NCBI RefSeq assembly: GCF_004792415.1
Contig: NZ_CP038853.1
Span: 3,844,001-3,908,000, forward strand
DNA length: 64,000 nt
DNA from: Pantoea vagans
Lineage (GTDB): Bacteria; Pseudomonadota; Gammaproteobacteria; Enterobacterales; Enterobacteriaceae
Direction of reading: 5' to 3'
Position numbers and translations under genes: made by a program. The notes under the pieces were generated by a model that was not told the origin of the DNA, did not search any database, and saw only the letters and a list, made by a program, of their open reading frames with translations. Shown here one piece after another: positions 56,821-64,000 of the stretch. The stretch's first letter is position 1. Each line of letters starts with the position of its first letter.

Positions 56821-57309
56821 ATGGAATCCTGGTACTTACTCTATTGCAAACGTGGACAGCTATTGCGCGCGAAGGAGCATCTGGAGCGGCAGGAAGTGCA
56901 TTGCCTCAGTCCAATGATCGCTCTGGAAAAAATCGTGCGCGGCAAACGCACCACGGTGAGTGAGCCACTGTTCCCAAATTATCTGTTTATCGAATTCGAT
57001 CCGGAAGCGATTCACACCACGACGATTAGCAGCACACGCGGTGTCAGTCACTTCGTGCGCTTTGGCACCACGCCCGCAACCGTGCCATCGGCGGTGATCG
57101 AAGCGCTGGAAACCGACGTTCCGCAAATCCTGCTTGACCCTGAGACGCCACAAAGCGGCGATGAAGTCGTCATCACCGAAGGGACGTTTGAAGGGCTGCG
57201 CGCCATTTTTGCCGAGCCGGATGGTGAAACGCGCTCGATTCTGTTGCTGAATCTGCTGAATAAGCAGGTGATGCGCAGCGTCGACAACAAGCAGTTCCGT
57301 AAGATTTAA
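56821..57309 (+). CDS. rfaH: Transcription antitermination protein RfaH
   Basis: NusG paralogue recruited by ops DNA elements; extends transcription and promotes translation of LPS, capsule and similar operons. The start [21 protein letters not shown] region gives 162 residues, the E. coli length; four upstream codons are excluded. N-terminal NGN domain (about 1-100, with [15 protein letters not shown]) and C-terminal KOW domain (about 112-162, [13 protein letters not shown]), which in E. coli switches fold. Its stop codon overlaps that of the convergent tatD. No ops element was looked for outside this gene. Confidence 0.96.
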   Translation: MESWYLLYCKRGQLLRAKEHLERQEVHCLSPMIALEKIVRGKRTTVSEPLFPNYLFIEFDPEAIHTTTISSTRGVSHFVRFGTTPATVPSAVIEALETDVPQILLDPETPQSGDEVVITEGTFEGLRAIFAEPDGETRSILLLNLLNKQVMRSVDNKQFRKI

Positions 57310-58088
57310 GCCAGTCTGAACAACGTCCGCGCATTCTGATCGATGCGGGTCGCCAGTTCCTCAGCACTCTCGCCCCGCCATGTCGCCACCTGATTAACAA
57401 TATGCGGTAAAAAGCAGGGTTCGTTCCGGCGTGAGGTCGGGCGCGGACGCATGTCGCGTGGCAGCAGATAAGGCGCATCCGTTTCCAGCAGCAGCCGGTC
57501 AGCCGGAATCAGCGGCAGCAGCTCGCGCAACTCCAGTCCACGACGCTCATCACAAACCCAGCCGGTAATCCCCACCGATAATCCCATTGCCAGACAGGCC
57601 TCCAGCTCATCACGCGTGCCGGTAAAGCAGTGGATCACCGCACCAGCCAGTTTCGGCAGCCAGGGTTCAAGTACCGCAGCGAAACGGGCATGGGCTTCAC
57701 GGCAGTGCAGAAACACCGGCATGTTGAGTTCGGCCGCCAGCGCCAGCTGCGCGTCAAACGCGTACTCCTGCTGCTCATGCGCCGACAGGTTGCGGTTGAA
57801 ATCGAGCCCGCACTCACCGATGGCTACCACTTCCGGTTTTTCAGCCAGGCGACGCAGGGTACTGGCGATTTCCGTGGACCATTCGCTGGCATGGTGAGGA
57901 TGAACGCCCGCAGTAGACCAGCAGAAGCCGGGTTGAGCTTCAGCCAGTCGCTGAGCCTGCTGGCTCTCCAGCGCGTTAGTGCCGGTAATAAGCATGCCGG
58001 TGACGCCCGCATCACGCGCGCGTTTAACCACCTTTTGCCGGTCGGAGGCGAATTGCGTGCTGGTCAGGTTTACACCGATATCAAACAT
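57306..58088 (-). CDS. tatD: 3'-5' exonuclease / metal-dependent DNase TatD
   Basis: TIM-barrel metal hydrolase with nuclease activity; despite the name it is not needed for Tat transport. The start [14 protein letters not shown] gives 260 residues, the E. coli length. Metal ligands are in [27 protein letters not shown] (Glu about 91), [14 protein letters not shown] and [11 protein letters not shown] (Asp about 203). It follows tatC after a terminator and overlaps rfaH by 4 bp at the 3' ends; no terminator hairpin is visible there. Confidence 0.96.
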   Translation of the reverse strand: MFDIGVNLTSTQFASDRQKVVKRARDAGVTGMLITGTNALESQQAQRLAEAQPGFCWSTAGVHPHHASEWSTEIASTLRRLAEKPEVVAIGECGLDFNRNLSAHEQQEYAFDAQLALAAELNMPVFLHCREAHARFAAVLEPWLPKLAGAVIHCFTGTRDELEACLAMGLSVGITGWVCDERRGLELRELLPLIPADRLLLETDAPYLLPRDMRPRPTSRRNEPCFLPHIVNQVATWRGESAEELATRIDQNARTLFRLA

Positions 58089-58109
58089 AATATTTCCCAC
58101 TGTTTATAA

Positions 58110-58134
58110 ACAAAAACCGCCCATCAGGGCGGTT
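58110..58134 (-). terminator. Terminator between tatC and tatD
   Basis: AACCGCCC (58115-58122), loop ATCA, GGGCGGTT (58127-58134), with A-rich sequence on the left that reads as T-run on the minus strand. tatD expression must come from read-through or a promoter in the 88-bp gap. Confidence 0.85.
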
Positions 58135-58176
58135 TGGAGTGAACGCTTCCCGCCAGTGCGGGTAAGGCTGTCAGCA

Positions 58177-58935
58177 TCAGGCGTCGGTGTTCTCTTCCTC
58201 ATCCTGTAAGCGTCGGCCTTTACCCACGTAGTACCGGGAAAAGAATACGCCGACTTCAAACAGGCAGTACATCGGAATAGCGAGCAAAGTTTGGGAAAAA
58301 ACATCCGGCGGTGTGAGCAACATCCCGACCACGAAGGCACCCACCAGAATATAGGGACGCTTCTTCTTCAACTCTTCCGGACTGGTGATCCCCGTCCAGC
58401 ACAGCAACACAATCGCTACCGGCACTTCGAACGCCACGCCAAATGCCATAAACAGCGTCATGACAAAATCGAGGTACTTAGAGATATCCGTTGCGACGGT
58501 GACGCCAATCGGTGCGGTCTTGGTGAAAAAACCAAATGCCAGTGGGAAAACCACGAAATAGGCAAAGGCCACGCCGAAATAGAACAGGAAGGTGCTGGAA
58601 AAGAGCAGCGGCATAACCAGCTTACGCTCATGCCGGTAAAGCGCCGGGGCAACGAAAGCCCAGACCTGATAGAGGATCACCGGCACCGCAAGAAACACTG
58701 ACACAATAATGGTCAGCTTAATCGGTGTGAAAAACGGTGAGGCCACATCGGTCGCGATCATGCTGGAGCCAACCGGCATCTGGCTGATCAGCGGTGCCGC
58801 GACCAGCTGATAGATGTCATTGGCGAAGTAAACCAGCACCAGAAAAATCGCTAATACAGCGAGAATGCAATTCAGTAGTCGCTTACGCAGCTCAATCAGA
58901 TGACTGATGAGCGGTTGGGTATCTTCAACGGCCAT
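58177..58935 (-). CDS. tatC: Twin-arginine translocase subunit TatC
   Basis: Polytopic core of the Tat system that recognises twin-arginine signal peptides and carries folded proteins across the inner membrane. 252 residues (E. coli 258) with six hydrophobic segments. The N-terminal [16 protein letters not shown] (about 7-22) and the first periplasmic loop and [20 protein letters not shown] with the conserved Pro are typical; the Glu of the signal peptide site is in the [11 protein letters not shown] region. Start overlaps the tatB stop as TAATG. Confidence 0.97.
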   Translation of the reverse strand: MAVEDTQPLISHLIELRKRLLNCILAVLAIFLVLVYFANDIYQLVAAPLISQMPVGSSMIATDVASPFFTPIKLTIIVSVFLAVPVILYQVWAFVAPALYRHERKLVMPLLFSSTFLFYFGVAFAYFVVFPLAFGFFTKTAPIGVTVATDISKYLDFVMTLFMAFGVAFEVPVAIVLLCWTGITSPEELKKKRPYILVGAFVVGMLLTPPDVFSQTLLAIPMYCLFEVGVFFSRYYVGKGRRLQDEEENTDA

Positions 58936-59636
58936 TATCGTTCATCACTTGCAGAAGGGGAGGCTGCGGGATTACGCGCAGAATCTGCCGGTCTGGCAAC
59001 ATCACTCGCAGGCGCCTGTGCCGGAGCGCTGGCCACAGCGGCAGGTGCGGCAGAGGATTGCACAGCCGGAGCGGATGAAACCGCGGATGGAGCCTGTGCC
59101 GGAGCCGTGGCGACTGCGGAAGGTGCCGCAGAAGGTTGCACGGCCGGACCTGAATCTGAAACCGCAGCGGGAGCCTGTGCCGGGGCACTGGCCTGATGTT
59201 CTGCGCTAGCCGGCGTTGCCGAAGGCTCAACCGGGCCAGGTTCAGATGCCTGCACCGTCTCAGAAGCCGCCTGAGGTACATGCCTGTGCTGAGCCGAATG
59301 AATGGTGTTCGCCTCGTCTTCCTCTTTTTCAATGTCGATGCTCTGACTGACCGAGCGTTTCATTGAATCCGCGGTTTTACGCAGCTCTTCCATTGACTCT
59401 TTCAGCTCAGGGGAGAGCGTGCCGCGGCCCGCTTCTTCCACCTTTTTCAGGCTCTCCTGCAATTCCTGCAGCTTGAGCTCCTGCGCCAGTTCATGTTGTA
59501 CATTGGCTGCCAGCGAGCGAATCGCCCTGATCCAGCCGACCACGGTTTTCACCGCAACCGGTAAACGTTGCGGGCCGAGAACAATCAGCCCGATAACGAA
59601 CACCAATACCAGTTCACTAAAACCAATATCGAACAC
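58935..59636 (-). CDS. tatB: Twin-arginine translocase subunit TatB with an expanded repeat tail
   Basis: Partner of TatC in the Tat receptor complex. Residues 1-20 form the transmembrane helix ([20 protein letters not shown]), then the [11 protein letters not shown] hinge and an amphipathic helix, all as in the family. At 233 residues it is about 60 longer than E. coli (171). The extra length is a Pro-Ala-Ser-Gln tail from about residue 125, in which APAQAP recurs three times in units of about 26-27 residues. The matching DNA units (GCCTGTGCCGGAGC on the plus strand) start at 59014, 59092 and 59173. Confidence 0.95.
   Translation of the reverse strand: MFDIGFSELVLVFVIGLIVLGPQRLPVAVKTVVGWIRAIRSLAANVQHELAQELKLQELQESLKKVEEAGRGTLSPELKESMEELRKTADSMKRSVSQSIDIEKEEDEANTIHSAQHRHVPQAASETVQASEPGPVEPSATPASAEHQASAPAQAPAAVSDSGPAVQPSAAPSAVATAPAQAPSAVSSAPAVQSSAAPAAVASAPAQAPASDVARPADSARNPAASPSASDER
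59014..59195. repeat. Degenerate 78-81 bp tandem repeat in tatB
   Basis: Two and a part units beginning at 59014, 59092 and 59173 share GCCTGTGCCGG; the first two are alike over most of their length (GGTGC, GCAGA, TTGCAC blocks in register). Frame is kept, so only tail length would vary. Confidence 0.75.
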
Positions 59637-59639
59637 GGT

Positions 59640-59894
59640 TTACACCTGCTTGTCGTTCTTGGCTTCTTCTTTGTTAGCCGACGTTTGCTGTTTGTCCGCC
59701 AGTGTTTTGGCCGCGAAGTCAGCGTCCTGCTCTTTCGGCTGATCCTTTTTGTCATCCTCGTCACTCATGGCTTTTTTGAAGCCACGAATCGAAGAACCTA
59801 AATCTGAACCCAGATTACGTAATTTGTTGGTACCGAACAGAAGAACAACAATCACGGCAATGATTAACAATTGCCAGATACTGATACCGCCCAT
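59640..59894 (-). CDS. tatA: Twin-arginine translocase subunit TatA
   Basis: Multimeric subunit that forms the Tat pore or weakens the membrane. 84 residues against 89 in E. coli: N-terminal transmembrane helix [18 protein letters not shown], hinge [12 protein letters not shown], amphipathic helix with the conserved FKKAM, and an acidic-lysine tail. First gene of tatABC, 3 bp before tatB. Upstream 109 bp to ubiB may hold the promoter. Confidence 0.97.
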   Translation of the reverse strand: MGGISIWQLLIIAVIVVLLFGTNKLRNLGSDLGSSIRGFKKAMSDEDDKKDQPKEQDADFAAKTLADKQQTSANKEEAKNDKQV

Positions 59895-60003
59895 GAGATA
59901 GCCTCTAATATTCTGTGAAAACGATAAGGTAATGCAGGACAGAGTGCCCTTTTTAACCGGGCTTTAACCAGCGACATTACCTTTTTTTAAACAGACGTGA
60001 CAA

Positions 60004-61641
60004 TCAGTTTGTCTTACGCCAGCCGATTAACCAGGAGACGATTCCCGCTGCCATCAGCACCGCCGGGAAGAAGTCCCAGTCCGGTCGGGTGAGCAGCACC
60101 GCCGTTCCACTTAACAGCAACGTTGCACCGACGCCAAACAGGTATCGCGCCTGATGGTGACGGACGCGTTGCGCGTTCATGTCGCCCACTAACTTATCGA
60201 CGCTGTGCCGTAAGAGTTTGTGCTGGCGCATGCTGTCGTAAAAGAGTTCTGGCAACTCAGGTAACTTTTCAGCCCAGAATGGCGCTTTCTCTTTGACCGC
60301 ACGGATAATAGCGGGCAAACCGACCTGGTCCTTAATCCAGTCTTCCAGGAACGGCTTAGCCGTCTTCCACAGGTCGAGCTGCGGATAGAGCTGACGGCCA
60401 ATCCCTTCCACATAGAGCAGCGTTTTTTGCAGTAATACCAGTTGCGGCTGCACTTCCATATTAAAGCGACGTGCAGTGTTAAACAGATTCAGCAGCACAT
60501 GACCGAAGGAGATCTCAGCCAGCGGTTTTTCAAAAATCGGCTCACAGACCGTACGGATCGCAAACTCGAAATCTTCAACGTTGGTATCGGGCGGCACCCA
60601 GCCTGAGTCAACGTGCAGCTCCGCGACCTTACGGTAGTCACGGTTGAAGAAGGCGATGAAGTTTTCCGCCAGATAACGCTTATCTTCTTTGTTCAGCGAA
60701 CCCACGATACCGCAGTCAATACCGATATATTGCGGATCTTCCGGATGCTCATAGCTGACAAAAATGTTGCCCGGATGCATATCCGCATGGAAGAAGCTGT
60801 CGCGGAAAACCTGGGTGAAGAAGACCTGCACGCCACGCTCTGCCAGCAGCTTCATGTTCACACCATGACGCTCCAGCGTCGCTACGTCTGAAATCGGAAT
60901 GCCGTAGATGCGCTCCATCACCATCATGGTTTCGCTGCAGTAATCTGAATAGACTTCCGGCACATAGAGCATGCGGCTATCTTCAAAGTTCCGGCGCAGC
61001 TGAATGGCGTTGGCGGCTTCGCGTAACAGATTCAGTTCATCAAGCAGGGTTTTCTCATAATCGCGCACCACCTCGACCGGACGCAGACGACGGCCATCCG
61101 GCAGCAGACGCGGAACCCAGCGTGCCAGCCGATAGATAAGCTTCATGTCCGCTCTGATGACCGGCAAAATATCGGGGCGAATCACCTTGATGACCACTTT
61201 CTTACCGGTCGATTTCAGCGTGGCGGTGTGTACCTGCGCAATGGATGCCGACGCCAGTGGCTTGATATCAAAATCATCAAACCAGGTTTCAATCGGCGCG
61301 CCCATTGAGGCTTCAATCTGCGCTTTGGCTTTGACGCCATCGAACGGCGCAACGCGGTCCTGCAGGATTGCCAGTTGATCGGCGATCAGCGGCGGGAAAA
61401 GATCGCGACGGGTTGAGAGCATCTGACCAAACTTGATCCAGACCGGCCCAAGTTGCTCCATCGCCATGCGCATGCGTGCGCCAATCGGTTCATGCTTATA
61501 CAGATTCGGGATCCAGAAAACAGAGCGACGCCACAGGCGAAACAGGAAAGTGAGGCGTGTCTGAGGGATCAGTTCATCAAGGCCGTAGGTCAGAAAGACC
61601 TTCATGATCAGATATAAACGGCGGATCTCTCCAAAACTCAT
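60004..61641 (-). CDS. ubiB: Ubiquinone biosynthesis kinase-like protein UbiB
   Basis: Member of the ABC1/COQ8 atypical kinase family needed for ubiquinone synthesis; its exact reaction is still uncertain. 545 residues, near the E. coli 546. The family KxGQ motif is visible as [17 protein letters not shown] (about 69-85), an Ala-rich loop replacement [10 protein letters not shown] (about 130-139), HADMHPGN with the catalytic Asp near 288, and GIDCGIVG. Two C-terminal hydrophobic segments anchor it in the membrane. Its start overlaps ubiJ by 4 bp. Confidence 0.97.
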   Translation of the reverse strand: MSFGEIRRLYLIMKVFLTYGLDELIPQTRLTFLFRLWRRSVFWIPNLYKHEPIGARMRMAMEQLGPVWIKFGQMLSTRRDLFPPLIADQLAILQDRVAPFDGVKAKAQIEASMGAPIETWFDDFDIKPLASASIAQVHTATLKSTGKKVVIKVIRPDILPVIRADMKLIYRLARWVPRLLPDGRRLRPVEVVRDYEKTLLDELNLLREAANAIQLRRNFEDSRMLYVPEVYSDYCSETMMVMERIYGIPISDVATLERHGVNMKLLAERGVQVFFTQVFRDSFFHADMHPGNIFVSYEHPEDPQYIGIDCGIVGSLNKEDKRYLAENFIAFFNRDYRKVAELHVDSGWVPPDTNVEDFEFAIRTVCEPIFEKPLAEISFGHVLLNLFNTARRFNMEVQPQLVLLQKTLLYVEGIGRQLYPQLDLWKTAKPFLEDWIKDQVGLPAIIRAVKEKAPFWAEKLPELPELFYDSMRQHKLLRHSVDKLVGDMNAQRVRHHQARYLFGVGATLLLSGTAVLLTRPDWDFFPAVLMAAGIVSWLIGWRKTN

Positions 61642-62243
61642 TTTGCCTCCAGCTGCGCCAGACGCGCATCAAGCGCCTCAAGCGAACGTTCCATCGCGTC
61701 GACCTCCTCAGAAAACCAGGCTAACTCCAGCGAGCTAGGCGCAACACGCCACTCTTCGGTCATGGCCTGCCCGAGATAATCCTGGCGACGCTGCACTTCA
61801 CCTTTGAAAAAGCGGAATGCCTGTTGTGAGCGCTGACTGATACCCTGAGCGGCGATATCGCCGACCCAGGGAGCCAGATATTCGGCCGGATCCAGCTCAG
61901 CCAGATCCATCAGCGCGGAGAACTGCTGCACCACCTGCAGGTCACCTTCAACCTGCAGCTCACCGCTGCGGATCAGCGGCGTCAGCTGCTGGCGATCGCG
62001 CAGCTTAGGCAGCGTTTTCAGCGAGGTGATCACCGTGCAGTCACTGCGATCCTGCCAGTCCGCTAATACATCCAGCTGCTGCTCACTGAAAACCAGCACC
62101 AGCGGATGCGAAAACTCACTCAGGCGCAGCGTCAGCACTTTGCCATTCAGGCGTTGCCGCGCCGCTTTCAGGCCACGATCGCGATAGAGAATACGGTTCA
62201 GCGCCGTTTCCAGACCCGCGGTAATCAAGGGCGTCAGGTTCAT
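61638..62243 (-). CDS. ubiJ: Ubiquinone biosynthesis accessory factor UbiJ
   Basis: SCP2-domain lipid-binding protein that, with UbiK, organises the aerobic ubiquinone complex. The start [15 protein letters not shown] gives 201 residues, the E. coli length; an ATG two codons earlier is a poorer choice for ribosome spacing. The SCP2 domain covers about 10-110, with [18 protein letters not shown] typical; the C-terminus is a coiled coil ending RLAQLEAK. Between ubiE and ubiB, with overlapping or nearly touching frames (ubiE-ubiJ-ubiB operon). Confidence 0.94.
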   Translation of the reverse strand: MNLTPLITAGLETALNRILYRDRGLKAARQRLNGKVLTLRLSEFSHPLVLVFSEQQLDVLADWQDRSDCTVITSLKTLPKLRDRQQLTPLIRSGELQVEGDLQVVQQFSALMDLAELDPAEYLAPWVGDIAAQGISQRSQQAFRFFKGEVQRRQDYLGQAMTEEWRVAPSSLELAWFSEEVDAMERSLEALDARLAQLEAK

Positions 62244-62254
62244 TACCATCTCAC

Positions 62255-63013
62255 TCAGAACTTAAATCCACGATGCAGCGCGACAATGCCGCCGGTCATA
62301 TTGGAGTAAGTGGTATTTTCAAAACCGACATCGTTCATCATCGCTTTCAGGGTCTCCTGATCGGGATGCATGCGGATCGATTCGGCCAGATAGCGATAGC
62401 TCTCTGCATCCTGCGCCACCAGCTGTCCGATGCGCGGCAGAATATGGAACGAGTAAGCGTCATACGCTTTGCTCAGCGGATCCAGAACAGGCTTAGAGAA
62501 CTCCAGCACCAGCAGGCGTCCGCCCGGCTTAAGGACGCGGAACATGGAGGCCAGCGCCTTCTCTTTTTCCGTGACGTTGCGCAGACCAAAGGAGATGGTG
62601 ATGCAGTCGAAATAGTTATCGGGGAAAGGCAGCGCTTCTGCGTTGGCCTGGACGTAACTTACGTTGCCCACCACGCCCTGATTGCGCAGTTTTTCGCGGC
62701 CCATCTTCAGCATGGAGCTGTTGATATCCGCCAGGACAACCTGACCGGTTTCGCCTACCAGGCGAGAAAATTTGGCGGTGAGATCGCCGGTACCACCCGC
62801 CAGATCTAACACGCGCTGACCGCGACGTACGCCGCTGCTGTCAATGGTAAAACGCTTCCAGATACGATGGACGCCAAACGACATCAAATCGTTCATCAGG
62901 TCATATTTTGCTGCTACGGAGTGAAACACATCCGCGACTTTGTCAGCTTTTTCGCTTTTGGCGACCGTCTGAAAGCCAAAATGGGTAGTTTCCTGCTGTG
63001 ATTCATCTGCCAT
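62255..63013 (-). CDS. ubiE: Ubiquinone/menaquinone C-methyltransferase UbiE
   Basis: SAM-dependent C-methylation in both ubiquinone and menaquinone synthesis. The start [15 protein letters not shown] gives 252 residues (E. coli 251); 21 upstream codons are excluded because GGAG lies before the internal ATG. SAM motif I is [11 protein letters not shown] (about 69-79); the family signatures [18 protein letters not shown] and LRVLKPGG are present. First gene of ubiE-ubiJ-ubiB. Menaquinone made here is also the electron acceptor of HemG. Confidence 0.97.
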   Translation of the reverse strand: MADESQQETTHFGFQTVAKSEKADKVADVFHSVAAKYDLMNDLMSFGVHRIWKRFTIDSSGVRRGQRVLDLAGGTGDLTAKFSRLVGETGQVVLADINSSMLKMGREKLRNQGVVGNVSYVQANAEALPFPDNYFDCITISFGLRNVTEKEKALASMFRVLKPGGRLLVLEFSKPVLDPLSKAYDAYSFHILPRIGQLVAQDAESYRYLAESIRMHPDQETLKAMMNDVGFENTTYSNMTGGIVALHRGFKF

Positions 63014-63088
63014 CGGTTTTACCTGCTCCACAAACAATACTTCCCGAAGTGTATCAGAGTCACGGAAGTCAGGCACGCTGCGCCCATA

Positions 63089-64000
63089 CTATTCGTGGAG
63101 GCGTCTCACACGACTCTCACTTTCATCCGCATCCCTGTCGTCATCTGCGTCGTCAGCCGCCCGGTTTTCCGGCATGGCCCGCTCGGCCAGCTGGGGATTG
63201 ATGGGTCGTTTGATCTCCACGCCCAGCGCACGAAATCCTTCCGTCTGCGCAATCAGGTTGCCGCGCCCTTCTGCCAGCTTTTTCATCGCCTCACGATAGC
63301 TGTTCTGCGCCTTATCCAGGCTGTGACCAATGCCGCTCATGTCATCAACAAACAGCCGCATCTTGTCATAGAGGCGCGTGGCCCGGTCAGCAATACGCTG
63401 CGCATTGCGGCTCTGATGCTCATAGCGCCAGAGATTGTTAATGGTACGCAGCGCCACCAGCAGCGTGGTGGGACTGACCAGCATGATGTTCTGCTGCAGC
63501 GCCTCGCCAATCAGCTCAGGCTGACGGTCAATTGCCAGCAAAAAAGCCGGCTCGACCGGAATGAACATCAACACATAATCGAGTGACCGTAAACCGGGCA
63601 ATTGTTGATAATCTTTTCGTCCCAGCAGGCGAATGTGCGCTCGCATCGCGCTGACATGTTCCTGGATCGCCTGCTCACGTTCGATCTCATCATCCGCATT
63701 GAAGTAGCGCTCATAGGCCACCAGCGTCATTTTGGCGTCCACCACCACATCTTTGCCCTGCGGCAGACGCACAATGACATCCGGCTGCATCCTGCCCTGC
63801 TGTTCTGACTGGATGCTGACCTGAGTTTCATATTCGTAGCCTTCACGCAGCCCGGAGGCTTCCAGTACCCGGCTCAGCACCACTTCACCCCAGTTACCCT
63901 GGATTTTATTGTCGCCCTTGAGCGCTTTGGTCAGGTTAAGCGCCTCCTGAGCCATCTGCGCATTCAGCTGCTGTAACTGCCGGATTTCATGAGTCAGTGT
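63089..64000 (-). CDS. rmuC: DNA recombination protein RmuC, C-terminal part (cut by window edge)
   Basis: Protein that limits recombination at inverted repeats in E. coli; the RmuC family has a nuclease-like core. The last 303 residues are present; the N-terminal membrane segment and most of the coiled coil lie outside, and the frame stays open to the window edge. Visible core: GNWGEVVLSRVLEASGLREG, DVIVRLPQGKDVVVDAKMTL, and YVLMFIPVEPAFLLA, with the PD-(D/E)XK-like Asp and Lys in the second. The tail is acidic and Arg-rich and differs from E. coli. Upstream of ubiE with a 75-bp gap. Confidence 0.95.
   Translation of the reverse strand, partial: TLTHEIRQLQQLNAQMAQEALNLTKALKGDNKIQGNWGEVVLSRVLEASGLREGYEYETQVSIQSEQQGRMQPDVIVRLPQGKDVVVDAKMTLVAYERYFNADDEIEREQAIQEHVSAMRAHIRLLGRKDYQQLPGLRSLDYVLMFIPVEPAFLLAIDRQPELIGEALQQNIMLVSPTTLLVALRTINNLWRYEHQSRNAQRIADRATRLYDKMRLFVDDMSGIGHSLDKAQNSYREAMKKLAEGRGNLIAQTEGFRALGVEIKRPINPQLAERAMPENRAADDADDDRDADESESRVRRLHE

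Overview
The window is a stretch of core enterobacterial chromosome. Gene order (aceBA, metA, an rRNA operon with tRNA-Glu, purHD, hupA, hemE, rsd, thiC, rpoBC-rplKAJL, nusG-secE, tufB with four tRNAs, coaA, birA, murB, a second rRNA operon, hemG, trkH, fadBA, ubiD, rfaH, tatABCD, ubiB-ubiJ-ubiE, rmuC) and protein identity by memory match Enterobacterales. The reduced thiCE operon and overall sequence style point to the Erwiniaceae, most likely Pantoea or a close relative; this is an inference from recall, not a database result.

Layout. 1-3.4 kb: glyoxylate shunt genes (aceA is cut by the window edge) and metA with two met boxes. 3.5-8.7 kb: an rRNA operon on the minus strand (16S, tRNA-Glu, 23S, 5S) that corresponds by neighbours to E. 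coli rrnE. 8.7-12.2 kb: rRNA P1/P2 promoters back to back with the PurR-controlled purHD operon. 12.2-17.2 kb: DUF1481 lipoprotein, hupA, yjaG, nfi, hemE, nudC on the minus strand, rsd on the plus strand. 17.3-20.1 kb: TPP riboswitch, thiC, thiE; the usual thiFSGH is missing. 20.3-22.1 kb: a MocR-type regulator divergent from a DUF1127 gene. 22.1-36.4 kb: the transcription-translation block rpoC, rpoB, rplL, rplJ, rplA, rplK, nusG, secE, tufB and tRNAs Thr-Gly-Tyr-Thr, all on the minus strand. 37.2-40.2 kb: coaA, birA, murB. 40.3-45.9 kb: a second minus-strand rRNA operon with tRNA-Ile and tRNA-Ala. 46-50 kb: hemG, trkH, yigZ, pepQ. 50.1-53.5 kb: fadBA behind a perfect FadR palindrome. 53.6-56.6 kb: fre, ubiD, pepE. 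56.8-64 kb: rfaH, tatD, tatCBA, ubiB, ubiJ, ubiE and the C-terminal part of rmuC.

Almost everything is housekeeping. No prophage, insertion sequence, CRISPR array, toxin-antitoxin or defence system was seen, and I do not claim a new biological system. The points worth a second look are the lost thiazole branch of the thi operon, an rRNA operon whose flanks combine those of E. coli rrnA and rrnB, real compensatory 16S heterogeneity mixed with probable assembly errors at CCWGG sites and homopolymers, a long stem-loop beside tRNA-Ile, a nested hairpin in the purH leader, a perfect tandem duplication before rplJ, a candidate operator and a hairpin over the ribosome binding site in front of the DUF1127 gene, and a repeat-expanded TatB tail.
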